NCBI RefSeq assembly: GCF_026278245.1
Contig: NZ_CP111079.1
Location: 3,412,501-3,476,500, forward strand
Length of the DNA stretch: 64,000 nt
Source: Pontibacter kalidii
GTDB taxonomy: Bacteria; Bacteroidota; Bacteroidia; Cytophagales; Hymenobacteraceae
Reading direction: 5' to 3'
Shown here: positions 1 to 7,228 of the stretch, piece by piece
Position numbering within the stretch: the first letter of the stretch is position 1
Layout of the letters: each line of letters begins with the position of its first letter
Program-made: the position numbers and the translations under genes
The notes under the pieces: generated by a model
Told to the model about the DNA's origin: nothing
Database searches by the model: none
What the model saw: the letters and a program-made list of their open reading frames with translations, nothing else

Positions 1-717
1 GCGCAGGTGCAGCTTCGGGTTCCTGCGCTCTGGAATGTTCACGTTATCAAAGTATACCTGCCAGAGCTGCTGGTACACATCCTCCTCTGCGTCTTTGGCT
101 TCCGCCGCCAGGGAAGTATGGCGCTGGTGCGGGGGCAGCTCCAGGTTTATGAACGAGACCTGGCTCAGGTCGTAGTAGGCGCCATAGCGGCGGTTGGTGT
201 CGTAAATGGCCCAGCGCTGGTCGGCGTAGCGCTTCTCGAAGTGGCGCACGATCAGCGGCAGCACATTGAAGTCGGGGGAGATGGTGGCAAAGTATAAACC
301 GTCGGCCGTTTTCTGAAAACGCACAAAAGCCTCCATGCGGTGCTTCTCGCGGTGCACCTGTTTGGCCGCCTGCTGCACCTGCAGCACACAGGGTGCCGCG
401 TAGTTACCTTCTATACTTTGCGCGGAGCCAAACACCAATTTGATGTAGTCGAAGAGGATTTGCTCAAAGCCAGGCTGCTCCCACAGGAAGGTGTGGTAAA
501 GCACCTGCTGCGCGTTTATACTTAGCTTTTTCTGCAGCCCCTGCCACACCCGCCCGGCCTTCTCCTCATCCGTCACCACGGTAATATGCTCCCCGAACAT
601 GCTGGGCTGCGCCAGGTGCTCCTGCTGTATGCTGGTGGGCCAGGCCTTGCGCTCAAACGCCTCGAACACCACCGTCAGCAGGCCCTCAAAAGTGCCGTCG
701 TAGGTATAAAAGTGCAT
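1..717 (-). CDS. DUF4130 (TIGR03915-like) DNA metabolism protein, C-terminus cut by window edge
   Basis: The frame is open from the ATG at 717 to base 1 (239 codons, no stop), so the C-terminus lies outside the window. It begins MHFYTYDGTFEGLLTVVFEA and contains FGEHITVVTDEEKAGRVWQGL and RYADQRWAIYDTNRRYGAYY, which I recognise as the DUF4130 family, annotated as a putative DNA metabolism protein. In other genomes this family sits beside, or is fused to, UdgX-type uracil-DNA binding domains and is paired with a radical SAM protein. That partner is present here, upstream on the same strand. The precise biochemical role is not established. Identity is fairly sure; whether a UdgX domain follows beyond the edge cannot be seen. 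Confidence 0.85.
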   Translation of the reverse strand, partial: MHFYTYDGTFEGLLTVVFEAFERKAWPTSIQQEHLAQPSMFGEHITVVTDEEKAGRVWQGLQKKLSINAQQVLYHTFLWEQPGFEQILFDYIKLVFGSAQSIEGNYAAPCVLQVQQAAKQVHREKHRMEAFVRFQKTADGLYFATISPDFNVLPLIVRHFEKRYADQRWAIYDTNRRYGAYYDLSQVSFINLELPPHQRHTSLAAEAKDAEEDVYQQLWQVYFDNVNIPERRNPKLHLR

Positions 718-753
718 GTCTCAAGTATAAACCGGGCAGAAAAGCAGGCGGTG

Positions 754-960
754 TTATTTGCCTGTGTTGCGGCTTTTGTCGGCGGCATCGGCCTTGGCGC
801 GCGCCGAGAGGCTCTGCAGCTGCGGCACTAGCATGTTCAGTTTGCAGTACAGAGATACGCGGGCTACTTTCTGGTTCTTTCTCATGACTAATACGTTCTT
901 CGGTTGGATTGATTTGGAAGTATAACTTGGTATAGATGATCTCTTCTTTCGCTCTTTCAT
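754..960 (-). CDS. hypothetical small basic protein (68 aa) inside the repair cassette
   Basis: A 68-codon frame lies between the radical SAM gene and the DUF4130 gene on the same strand, 24 bases after the first and 36 before the second. The purine-rich stretch GGAAAGGAAAG precedes the ATG at 960. The N-terminus is rich in Lys and Arg. The C-terminal half (LYCKLNMLVPQLQSLSARAK) could form a helix and uses the GC-rich codons typical of real genes here. An internal ATG (MRKNQKVARV) could be the true start. I do not recognise the family. Support is its place in the operon and its codon use only, so it may be a chance frame. Confidence 0.45.
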   Translation of the reverse strand: MKERKKRSSIPSYTSKSIQPKNVLVMRKNQKVARVSLYCKLNMLVPQLQSLSARAKADAADKSRNTGK

Positions 961-984
961 GCCGCTTTCCTTTCCCTTTGTTTG

Positions 985-2250
985 TTAACCTACCTGCTTA
1001 AACAGGTCCAGTTGTTGGGTGAGCAGGGTGCTGCGCACCGATCCCTCGCCAAACAATATCTTTCTGCGGATAAGCTCCGACGCATACTCCTGACGCTGTA
1101 GGCTTTTGGTCTGGCAGGTGATAAAATACTTCGCCCGCTTCAGCACCACGCCCATCTGCCGCAAGTGCTCAAAGTGGAGCGGCGTAAACCTTCTGGCCGA
1201 CACGATCTTCTGTGCGCTTTTTACCCCAATGCCCGGCACCCGCAGGATCAGCTCATAGTCTGCCGTATTCAGCTCCACCGGAAACGCGTGGCGGTTGCGC
1301 AGCGCCCAGCCCAGCTTCGGGTCTATGTCCAGATCCAGGTGCGGATGCTGCTCATCCACAATCTCCCTGGCCTCAAAGCCGTAGAAGCGCATCAGCCAAT
1401 CGGCCTGGTAAATGCGATTCTCGCGTATAATGGGCGGCTCCGTGGTGATCGGCAGGCGGTTGTCGCTGCTGATAGGCACGTAGCCGGAGTAGTACACGCG
1501 CTTCAGGCTGTAGTCTTTGTAGAGCTGGCTCGAGAGCTGCAGGATCTGGTGGTCGTTCTCGGCCGAGGCGCCCACAATCAGCTGCGTGCTCTGCCCCGCC
1601 GGCGCAAAGCCCGGTGCCGACTTAAACAGCTTCTTCTCCTCGTTGGCCTGCACCAGTTGCCGCTTTATGCTGCCCATAGGTTCCAGCACTTCCTTATAGC
1701 TCTTCTCCGGGGCCAGTTGCTGCAGGCTCACTTCTGAGGGCAGCTCAATGTTCACGCTCAGTCTGTCTGCGTACAGCCCCGCCTCCTTTATCAGCTCCTC
1801 GCTGGCACCCGGTATGGTTTTCAGATGGATGTAGCCGTTGAACCTGTGCTCCTGCCGCAGCTTTTTGGCCACCCGCACCAGCCGCTCCATCGTATAATCC
1901 GCATTTTTGAAGATGCCCGAGCTCAGGAACAAGCCCTCGATGTAGTTGCGGCGGTAAAAGTTGATCGTCAGGTCTACCACCTCCTGCACTGTGAAGGCGG
2001 CACGTTTCACATCGTTGCTTCGCCTGGTGACACAATAGGCACAGTCGTAAATGCAGTGGTTGGTCAGCAGTAGCTTCAGCAGCGACACGCAGCGCCCGTC
2101 CTCGGTGTAGCTGTGGCAGATACCCATTCCCTCGGCGTTGCCCAGCCCCTTGTTCTCGTTCCTGCGCTTTCCGCCGCTGGAGGAGCAGGAAACATCATAC
2201 TTGGCAGCATCTGCTAAAATTGTTAGCTTCTCTATCAATCTGTTTTCCAT
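985..2250 (-). CDS. putative DNA modification/repair radical SAM protein (TIGR03916-like)
   Basis: This is a 421-residue radical SAM enzyme when read from the ATG at 2250; a TTG at 2274 in the same frame would add eight residues. The N-terminal stretch LADAAKYDVSCSSSGGKRR is typical of the family. The iron-sulfur triad is CIYDCAYC (Cys66, 70 and 73). A helix-hairpin-helix DNA-binding motif, LRVPGIGVKSAQKI, lies near residues 337-350. The family co-occurs with DUF4130 and uracil-DNA glycosylase-like proteins and is thought to act on DNA; its reaction is not known. It is the first gene of a three-gene minus-strand group. Confidence 0.9.
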   Translation of the reverse strand: MENRLIEKLTILADAAKYDVSCSSSGGKRRNENKGLGNAEGMGICHSYTEDGRCVSLLKLLLTNHCIYDCAYCVTRRSNDVKRAAFTVQEVVDLTINFYRRNYIEGLFLSSGIFKNADYTMERLVRVAKKLRQEHRFNGYIHLKTIPGASEELIKEAGLYADRLSVNIELPSEVSLQQLAPEKSYKEVLEPMGSIKRQLVQANEEKKLFKSAPGFAPAGQSTQLIVGASAENDHQILQLSSQLYKDYSLKRVYYSGYVPISSDNRLPITTEPPIIRENRIYQADWLMRFYGFEAREIVDEQHPHLDLDIDPKLGWALRNRHAFPVELNTADYELILRVPGIGVKSAQKIVSARRFTPLHFEHLRQMGVVLKRAKYFITCQTKSLQRQEYASELIRRKILFGEGSVRSTLLTQQLDLFKQVG

Positions 2251-2327
2251 TCCACTGGGCTTCTGTACTTTCAACGGGTTAAAGATACCAGCCCTGCTGG
2301 TATAAAACCAATATTCTTAGCAATATT

Positions 2328-2348
2328 TTATCCACATACTTATCTACA
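2328..2348 (+). promoter_or_regulatory. two DnaA-box-like 9-mers in tandem
   Basis: TTATCCACA (2328-2336), a perfect match to the DnaA box consensus, is followed after three bases by TTATCTACA (2340-2348), which has one mismatch. Both lie in the AT-rich gap between the divergent radical SAM gene and the outer-membrane protein gene. They may be DnaA titration or regulatory sites, or chance in an AT-rich stretch. No dnaA, dnaN or other origin gene is near, so an origin is not supported. Confidence 0.3.
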
Positions 2349-2518
2349 AGTGTTCATAAACTAATTTTATTAGCACACCTAAGTATAACTTAGTCTCCCT
2401 CAAATAAGCTTAAACATGCTTGTATAGCTATTTTATAGGCCTTTGCAGCTACTTCCGGCGGCGGAAAGCGTTATATTAGGAGGTTGAAGTAAACCGGACC
2501 ACCACGCGCATACGACTT

Positions 2519-4414
2519 ATGCCTTACCTGCACCCTACATTAAAGCCGCTGTCGCTGGCATGCCTGCTGTGCATGCTGCTGCTCTGCGTCAGCGTGTGCC
2601 AGGCACAGGTGCAGCCGCAGGATACGGTGCAGCAACAGCTCCCCCCGCAAGACACCACCAGGCAGAACTTCAACGACCGCATCATCCAAAACCTGAAGCA
2701 GATGTCGGAGCGGAAGACCATTATGGGCAAGCTGCTGAAGGCCCTGCTCGACTTTGACCGGAACGAGGAGGAAGTGTATGGCCTGGATGCCGAGCTGATC
2801 CAGAAAGAGTATGAGCTGCACAACTATAAGATCGTCCGCCACATCGATATCCTGACACTGGACCCCTTCGGCTACTCAATCAACGACACCTCGCGGGCCC
2901 CCCGCAACTTCTTTGAGAAGGCCGGCAACTCGCTGCACATGAAGACGGGCCGGGGCGAGGTGCGCAACAAACTGCTTTTCCGGAAAATGGAGCCGCTGGA
3001 GCCGCTGGCGCTGGTAGAGTCGGAGCGTTTGCTGCGCCAGACGCGCCACATCCTCGACGCCCGTATTATCGTGAATGAAGAGACCACCACCAACGACAGC
3101 GTAGACGTGTTCGTGATCACCCGGGACATCTTTAGCTTGGGCGGATCCGGCTCCTACACCCCCTCCTCCGGCAAGGGCCGCATCACGCTCCGCGAGCTTA
3201 ACTTCCTAGGCCAAGGCCACCAGATAGAGGGCACTTATAAATTTAACCTGGACCGGCCGCGCCCCTGGGAGGCTGCCGGCTTTTATACCATAGAAAACAT
3301 CGGCAGAACTTACATCACCGCCGATGTGGCCTACGTGGATGAGAACTACTATCAGGAGAAGAGCTTTTTCCTGCACCGCGATTTTTACTCGCTCAATACC
3401 AAGTATGCGGGTGCCGTGGGGGCCAGTTGGATAGATGAGCGCATCCTGCTGCCAGCCCAGCCCGACGACTCGGTGGCGCGCTTCGGCTTTGTAGGCTATA
3501 ACCGGCAGGATGCCTGGCTGGGCCGCACCCTCAAGTTTAAGTCCTACAACCTGGGCTATGAGCCCCGCGGCCGGATCATACTTGGTACCCGCGTCATCAA
3601 CACCAATTACAACACCACCCCCACGGATAACTTCCAGGACAACATCCTGCTGCTGGGCAGCGTGGGCTACAGCATCCGGAAGTATTACAAAGACCGCTTT
3701 ATCTTTGGTTTCGGCAGGACAGAGGACATACCCGTGGGCACGCTTTTCTCCGTTACGGGCGGTTACCAGGATGGCACTGTGTGGGACCGGCGTTATTTTG
3801 GCACCTCGCTCTCCTTTGCCAGGTACGGCACCAGCTTTGGCTATCTCTACAGCCGGGTTGGCTACGGCACTTTTATCCGGGATGACCGCTGGGAGCAGGG
3901 TGTACTGGACCTGGAGACCATGTATATTACGAGGTTGGCTGAGTGGGGCAACTGGAAACTGCGGCACTACCTGCTCGGCCGCGGCACTTTCGGCATCAAC
4001 CGTCACCCCGAGGAGCTGCTCTCCATCAACAACGAAAGCGGCATCCGGGGCTTCCGCTCCGACCTGGTGCGCGGCACCCGCAGGGCCTCCTTTAACTACG
4101 AGGCCAACCTCTACACGCCGCTCTCGCTGCTGGGTTTCCGCCTCGCCACCTTTGTTTACGCCGACCTGGCCTGGCTCTCCTACGGCAACCAAAGCTCCCC
4201 TTTCAGCCAGAAGCCCTACAGCAGCTACGGCATCGGCTTCAGGCTCCGGAATGAATTTACCTCCTTCAGCACCATACAAATCACACTGGGTTATTACCCG
4301 CAGCTGCCGCCCAACAGTAACATGCGCGATTTCAGGCTGTATGAATCTTCGGCGCCCTTCTACGACTTCCGCAACTTCCAGTTCGACCGCCCCGGCGTGG
4401 CCGAATTTTACTAG
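2519..4414 (+). CDS. outer-membrane beta-barrel protein with POTRA-like N-terminal region
   Basis: The 631-residue protein has a signal peptide of about 29 residues (hydrophobic core LACLLCMLLLCVSV, cleavage near CQA-QVQ). Residues of about 85-215 include a KIVRHIDILTLDPFGYS strand and LVESERLLRQTRHILDARI, a pattern of POTRA-type domains. From about 215 to the end come alternating aromatic strands of a barrel (LRELNFLGQGHQIEGTYKFN, YGIGFRLRNEF), and the chain ends in an aromatic residue. It therefore resembles the BamA/TamA (Omp85) superfamily, but it is not BamA itself. Its substrate is unknown. It stands alone, with its own upstream gap and opposite to the repair cassette. Confidence 0.7.
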   Translation: MPYLHPTLKPLSLACLLCMLLLCVSVCQAQVQPQDTVQQQLPPQDTTRQNFNDRIIQNLKQMSERKTIMGKLLKALLDFDRNEEEVYGLDAELIQKEYELHNYKIVRHIDILTLDPFGYSINDTSRAPRNFFEKAGNSLHMKTGRGEVRNKLLFRKMEPLEPLALVESERLLRQTRHILDARIIVNEETTTNDSVDVFVITRDIFSLGGSGSYTPSSGKGRITLRELNFLGQGHQIEGTYKFNLDRPRPWEAAGFYTIENIGRTYITADVAYVDENYYQEKSFFLHRDFYSLNTKYAGAVGASWIDERILLPAQPDDSVARFGFVGYNRQDAWLGRTLKFKSYNLGYEPRGRIILGTRVINTNYNTTPTDNFQDNILLLGSVGYSIRKYYKDRFIFGFGRTEDIPVGTLFSVTGGYQDGTVWDRRYFGTSLSFARYGTSFGYLYSRVGYGTFIRDDRWEQGVLDLETMYITRLAEWGNWKLRHYLLGRGTFGINRHPEELLSINNESGIRGFRSDLVRGTRRASFNYEANLYTPLSLLGFRLATFVYADLAWLSYGNQSSPFSQKPYSSYGIGFRLRNEFTSFSTIQITLGYYPQLPPNSNMRDFRLYESSAPFYDFRNFQFDRPGVAEFY

Positions 4415-4483
4415 CTTTTCGTATCCTTTTGGCGCGTTTGCCGGTTTATAGGGTGGTAAACCCTAAACAGAAATTACGCAACT

Positions 4484-5086
4484 ATGAAAAAAGTTAGAGA
4501 GAAGAACGAGTATGAAGGAAACCCGGTAGGACTGTCGAAAGAAACGGCTACGGCCATGGCCAAAGAGCTGGACCGCCACCTGGCTTCCTTTATTGTATTA
4601 TACAACCAATACCACAAGCACCACTGGCTGGTGGAGGGCCCGCAGTTCCGCGACCTGCACCTGTTTTTTGAAGAGCATTATACTCAGATACACGAGCAGT
4701 ACGACGCCATTGCCGAGCGCCTGACCGTGATGGGCTACTGCCCTACCTGCCACCCGGCCAACCAGCTGAAGATCGCTTACCTGGAGCACGAGGAAGAAGG
4801 CGAGTTCCGTATCCGCGAGATGCTCAACAAGGACATGGATGATGAGAAAACCATTGCCGTGGAGCTGCGCAAGTCTATCAAGAAGGCATTTGAGCTAGAG
4901 GACTTTGCCACCAAGTCGCTGCTGGAGGGCATTCTGCTGACGACCGAGGACCGCTGCCACCACATCGAGCACTTTTTGGGCGAAGACAGCCTTTCCATTG
5001 GCCTGATTGCCCGCCCTGGCGATATTATGGAGGATGGCGAGGCCGAGGAGTCTAAATCCAAGCCTAAGAAGAAAGCGAAGGCTTAA
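4484..5086 (+). CDS. Dps/ferritin-like protein with lysine-rich tail
   Basis: This 200-residue protein belongs to the Dps family, which stores iron oxidised by peroxide and can coat DNA. The ferroxidase ligands fit the family spacing: His47 and His59 (12 apart), Asp74 and Glu78, within HHWLVEGPQFRDLHLFFEEH and YDAIAERL. The C-terminus (ESKSKPKKKAKA) is a flexible Lys tail of the kind that binds DNA in some Dps proteins. It is longer than the second Dps protein in this window (29353-29826). It stands alone and is followed by a strong hairpin terminator. The family is certain; the DNA-binding role of the tail is inference. Confidence 0.88.
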   Translation: MKKVREKNEYEGNPVGLSKETATAMAKELDRHLASFIVLYNQYHKHHWLVEGPQFRDLHLFFEEHYTQIHEQYDAIAERLTVMGYCPTCHPANQLKIAYLEHEEEGEFRIREMLNKDMDDEKTIAVELRKSIKKAFELEDFATKSLLEGILLTTEDRCHHIEHFLGEDSLSIGLIARPGDIMEDGEAEESKSKPKKKAKA

Positions 5087-5104
5087 CATGGCCCGAGCAA
5101 GTAT

Positions 5105-5148
5105 AAAGTATAAACCCCGGTGGCGAGAGCTGCCGGGGTTTATACTTT
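5105..5148. terminator. bidirectional-type hairpin terminator with AAGTATA arms
   Basis: A perfect 16-bp stem (AAAGTATAAACCCCGG with its complement) surrounds a 12-base loop just after the Dps-like gene. The outer part of each arm is the AAGTATA/TATACTT motif found throughout the window. Confidence 0.85.
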
Positions 5149-5154
5149 ATAACT

Positions 5155-6130
5155 CAAGTTGCGATTAACCCACCCCTGCACTTCATTGAGTAGATCGCAA
5201 CTTGGGTTTTATACTTGCCTTTACCAGCCGTTGCACTGGTGGTTTCTGTTTACACTTGCAACTCTTACCCTGAAGCAAGTGGTGCTAAACTCCGGGCATG
5301 TATTCACCTCACCCCGGCCCTCTCCTAAGAACAGGAGAGGGAGCTGTGTAAATGCTGCTGCTGAAGCATAAGTTTCATTTCGCTGGTATCGCGCGAACAG
5401 GTCGCGTATAAACTCACCCCTCCCCCCCTAGGAGGGGAATTCTGTACTTGCTATACTTTCCCTGTCATCCCGATTGAAGTGAGGGATCAATTGGGAATTC
5501 TAAAGAGATCTCTCATTTCATTCGAGATGACAAAAAAGCTGTGGCTATTGAACGATTCCCAGTCCTTGGGTTGAGCGCCTTGTAGATTTCCGGTTTCGCT
5601 TCAGCGAAATTGCGGAGACCGCAGGTCAAGCAAAGGAAATGTACACCGCGCGATGCCCAAGGACGAGCCCTCTCGGGCTGGAGAGCACCAAAGTTAGAGG
5701 TGCAACAGTAGGCTTGTGGGAACTACAGGATCAGCGGTCGCTAGAAAGTATAGCTTGTGTCACGTTGCGGGAAGCAGCGGCTAGGAAAGTAAGGCCGAAG
5801 TATAAATGTATGGCTCTGCGAGCCAGTCGGGTTACAAACCCAACATCATAGTAGGACACGAGTTGCAAACTCGCGCCAGCAGAAGGATGTCCGGAACAGC
5901 AAGTATAAAAAGTATAACTCAAGTATAAAGAGACACAAGCGGATGCTTGCGCCAGCGAAAGTAAGAAGCAAGTATACAAGTATAAAAGTATAGCCTAAGT
6001 ATAAAGTTGGCTTTCCCAAGCCAGCCGAGTCAGAGACTCGACACCACAGCAGGACACAAGTCTGAAGACTTGCGCCAGAAGCTGGAAGTATAAAAGTATA
6101 GACAAGTATAAGCAATGCCTGCTTCATCCC
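5155..6130 (+). repeat. composite non-coding repeat block R1
   Basis: There is no credible gene here. The block runs: an 11-bp inverted repeat (5155-5165 with 5194-5204); a hairpin CCCTCTCCT...AGGAGAGGG (5318-5341); a 70-base imperfect palindrome bounded by GTCATCCCGA and TCGAGATGAC (5464-5531); CAGTCCTTGGGTTGAGCGCC (5560-5579); GAGCCCTCTCGGGCTGGAGA (from 5665); TGTGGGAACTACAGGATCAG (from 5715); then a run of short hairpins with conserved flanks GGACAC and GCGCCAG (about 5850-6085). The same elements in the same order recur at 23178-23930, and inverted at 15115-15960 and 38500-39420. Short open frames inside are by-products of the repeats. Confidence 0.85.
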
Positions 6131-6232
6131 TTAATTCATAAAACACCCTGCTCAAACGTAGACTTATCAACAACAAGCATACTTTATCCCTAATATCTAT
6201 TGTTGCAACTTTTAAGCCCGCCTGCTTTTTAG

Positions 6233-6240
6233 TAGATTTG
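6233..6240 (+). promoter_or_regulatory. promoter -7 element for the S1-domain gene
   Basis: TAGATTTG matches the Bacteroidota -7 consensus TAnnTTTG. The -33 element is weak. Transcription would begin near 6246, some 40 bases before the ATG at 6289. Confidence 0.45.
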
Positions 6241-6288
6241 TAAAGGGAGTGCAGCCGCTGCACCAAACACCTCGTAAGCAATAATAAC

Positions 6289-7131
6289 ATGGTTGATTTA
6301 GGTAATTACAACGAGCTGGAGATAGCGCGTGAAGTGGACTTTGGCGTATACCTCTCCTCCGACGACGGAGACATTCTGCTGCCGGGCAAGTACCTGCCGG
6401 AAGGCGCAAAAGTAGGCGACAAGCTGCGCGTGTTTGTGTACCGTGACTCCGAGGACCGTATGATTGCCACCACCCTGGAGCCTTATGCTACTATAAACGA
6501 ATTTGCCTGCCTCACCTGCACCGACGAAACCCCGTTTGGCGCCTTCCTGGACTGGGGACTGGAGAAGGACCTGCTGGTGCCGCTCAACAACCAGAAAAAC
6601 AAGATGCAGGTGGGCCGCAAGTACTGCGTGTACGTGTACCTGGACGAAAGCTCCGACCGCGTGGTGGCCACCTCCAAACTCGGCAAGTACCTCCACAACG
6701 AGGACATCCAGCTCAGTGAGGGCGACGAGGTGCAGCTGCTGGTGGCCGGCCTCACCGACATCGGTATCAAGGTGATCATCAACAGCGCCTACATGGGCAT
6801 TCTTTATAAAAATGAGGTATTCCAGGACCTGCGCATCGGCGACAAGACCACCGGCTACATCAAGCTCATCCGCCCTGATAATAAAATAGACGTGACGCTG
6901 CGCAAGCCGGGTGTGAACCAGAAAGAGGAGAAGGACGAGGCCGCCGACAAAATCATGCGCTCTTTGGAGCAGGGCAGCGGCTGGATGCCTATCTCCGACA
7001 ACAGCTCGCCGGAGGATATTTACCAGACGCTGGGCATGAGCAAGAAAACTTTTAAGCGCGCTATCGGCAGTTTGTACAAGGCCGGAAAGATTACCATTGA
7101 ACCTGACAGTATACGGCTGCGGAAGGATTAA
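6289..7131 (+). CDS. S1 RNA-binding domain protein, CvfB/YitL family
   Basis: The 280-residue protein has the layout of CvfB proteins: repeated S1-like beta-barrel domains through about residue 210 (for example FGVYLSSDDGDILLPGKYLP, TPFGAFLDWGLEKDLLVPL and IGIKVIINSAYMGILYKNEV), then a C-terminal winged-helix domain (DIYQTLGMSKKTFKRAIGSL). In Staphylococcus CvfB binds RNA and affects virulence gene expression; the role in Bacteroidota is unknown. It is a single-gene unit downstream of repeat block R1, with a recognisable -7 element. Family assignment is strong, function only general. Confidence 0.85.
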   Translation: MVDLGNYNELEIAREVDFGVYLSSDDGDILLPGKYLPEGAKVGDKLRVFVYRDSEDRMIATTLEPYATINEFACLTCTDETPFGAFLDWGLEKDLLVPLNNQKNKMQVGRKYCVYVYLDESSDRVVATSKLGKYLHNEDIQLSEGDEVQLLVAGLTDIGIKVIINSAYMGILYKNEVFQDLRIGDKTTGYIKLIRPDNKIDVTLRKPGVNQKEEKDEAADKIMRSLEQGSGWMPISDNSSPEDIYQTLGMSKKTFKRAIGSLYKAGKITIEPDSIRLRKD

Positions 7132-7228
7132 TACCCGCCTCTCCGCCACCCGCATACGCGCTACCATACAGTACCTGACGTTCTCACTTTAAAACCTACC
7201 CCGCCCTGACAAGGCGTGGCCCTGACGT

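Noticed and set aside
2328..2348. Chromosomal replication origin
   Set aside because: Only two DnaA-like boxes are present, with no dnaA, dnaN or gidA nearby and no clear unwinding element.
3206..4279. 357-codon frame on the minus strand inside the outer-membrane protein gene
   Set aside because: It is an antisense shadow; the plus-strand protein has a signal peptide and barrel pattern, while this one has none.
5731..6290. Overlapping short frames rich in Leu, Tyr, Phe and Cys within block R1
   Set aside because: They are produced by repeated TATACTT and hairpin elements; different frames are open at once and none has a known family.
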